From positions 1-5,660 of the forward strand of contig JAIRYL010000034.1 of the NCBI GenBank assembly GCA_031267775.1: 5,660 nt of DNA, read 5' to 3'. Source of the stretch: Tannerellaceae bacterium (GTDB lineage: Bacteria; Bacteroidota; Bacteroidia; Bacteroidales; Tannerellaceae). The notes beneath the pieces are model-generated. The model was given only the letters and a program-made list of their open reading frames with translations, was not told the DNA's origin and did no database searches. This document shows positions 5,494 to 5,660 of the stretch, one piece after another. A program made the position numbers and the translations under genes. Numbering within the stretch: position 1 is the stretch's first letter; each line of letters begins with the position of its first letter.

Positions 5494-5660
5494 ATGCAAT
5501 TCCTGTTCCTGCTGGGGAGTTTTTTGTTAGCCGTTTGTATCGCCGCCTTCATCCTCCCGCAGATACTGCTGTTATCCTATAAGAAAAAACTGTTTGACGA
5601 ACCCGGCGAACGGAAAGTCCATACCCGGGCGGTTCCCCGTTTAGGAGGCGTCAGTTTCTT
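5494..5660 (+). CDS. Polyprenyl-phosphate sugar-1-phosphate transferase (WecA/TagO/MraY superfamily), N-terminal fragment
   Basis: Enzymes of this superfamily move a sugar-1-phosphate (commonly GlcNAc-1-P) from a UDP-sugar to undecaprenyl phosphate in the inner membrane, starting synthesis of O-antigen, teichoic-acid-like or other envelope glycans. Only 55 codons are in the window; the gene runs off the right edge. Residues about 3-27 form the first membrane helix. The next cytoplasmic loop has KKLFDEPGERKVHTRAVPRL (31-50) followed by GG at 51-52. This is the D-x-P-x-x-R-K-x-H-x-x-x-x-P-x-x-G-G signature of the WecA/TagO branch. The ATG at 5494 is chosen because the helix and motif follow at the usual distance. 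No Shine-Dalgarno is visible. A long structured leader precedes it. Assignment to WecA versus another polyprenol-phosphate transferase, and the nature of any glycan cluster beyond the edge, cannot be settled here. Confidence 0.85.
   Translation, partial: MQFLFLLGSFLLAVCIAAFILPQILLLSYKKKLFDEPGERKVHTRAVPRLGGVSF

Overview
The window looks like chromosomal DNA of a Bacteroidales bacterium (Bacteroides/Parabacteroides/Dysgonomonas-like). Three things point there. The gene order epimerase, carboxyltransferase, OadG-type subunit, biotin carrier, OadB is the Bacteroidetes form of the methylmalonyl-CoA decarboxylase locus. Gene starts lack strong Shine-Dalgarno sequences and follow A/T-rich leaders. 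Two intergenic sites match the Bacteroidetes -7 promoter element TAnnTTTG. Genus cannot be assigned from this alone.

Left part (1-3489, minus strand): a compact operon read right to left, with intergenic gaps of 33, 14, 20 and 4 bases. Its genes are mce (methylmalonyl-CoA epimerase), mmdA (carboxyltransferase subunit), an OadG-family small membrane subunit that carries an N-terminal lamin-tail-like domain, a biotin carboxyl carrier protein, and the first 44 codons of the OadB/MmdB sodium-pump subunit, which runs off the left edge. Together they would convert (R)-methylmalonyl-CoA from the succinate pathway, via the (S)-epimer, to propionyl-CoA plus CO2. The CO2 passes through biotin to the membrane subunit, which couples its release to Na+ export. 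A TACCTTTG promoter box lies just upstream of mce.

Middle (3490-3890, no convincing gene): this divergent intergenic region holds the mce promoter and a perfect 11-bp GC-rich inverted repeat (3662-3672 and 3830-3840). The repeat encloses an AT-rich stretch of 157 bp with one forward TAnnTTTG-like box. An invertible promoter or a small non-autonomous element are both possible readings; neither is proven.

Right part (plus strand): 3891-5069 encodes a secreted DUF2961 protein (glycoside hydrolase family GH172), apparently transcribed alone. The gene-free stretch 5070-5493 holds potential RNA structures, a good promoter (TTTG at 5302, TAAATTTG at 5324) and a leader of about 155 nt with a long AT-rich hairpin and a degenerate tandem repeat. 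At 5494 begins a polyprenyl-phosphate sugar-1-phosphate transferase (WecA/TagO/MraY superfamily), cut by the right edge. It may open a cell-envelope glycan cluster.

Most of the window is well-known metabolism. The least explained items are the inverted-repeat-bounded segment upstream of the GH172 gene, the structured leader of the WecA-like gene, and the lamin-tail/OadG fusion. I do not see convincing evidence of a wholly new system.
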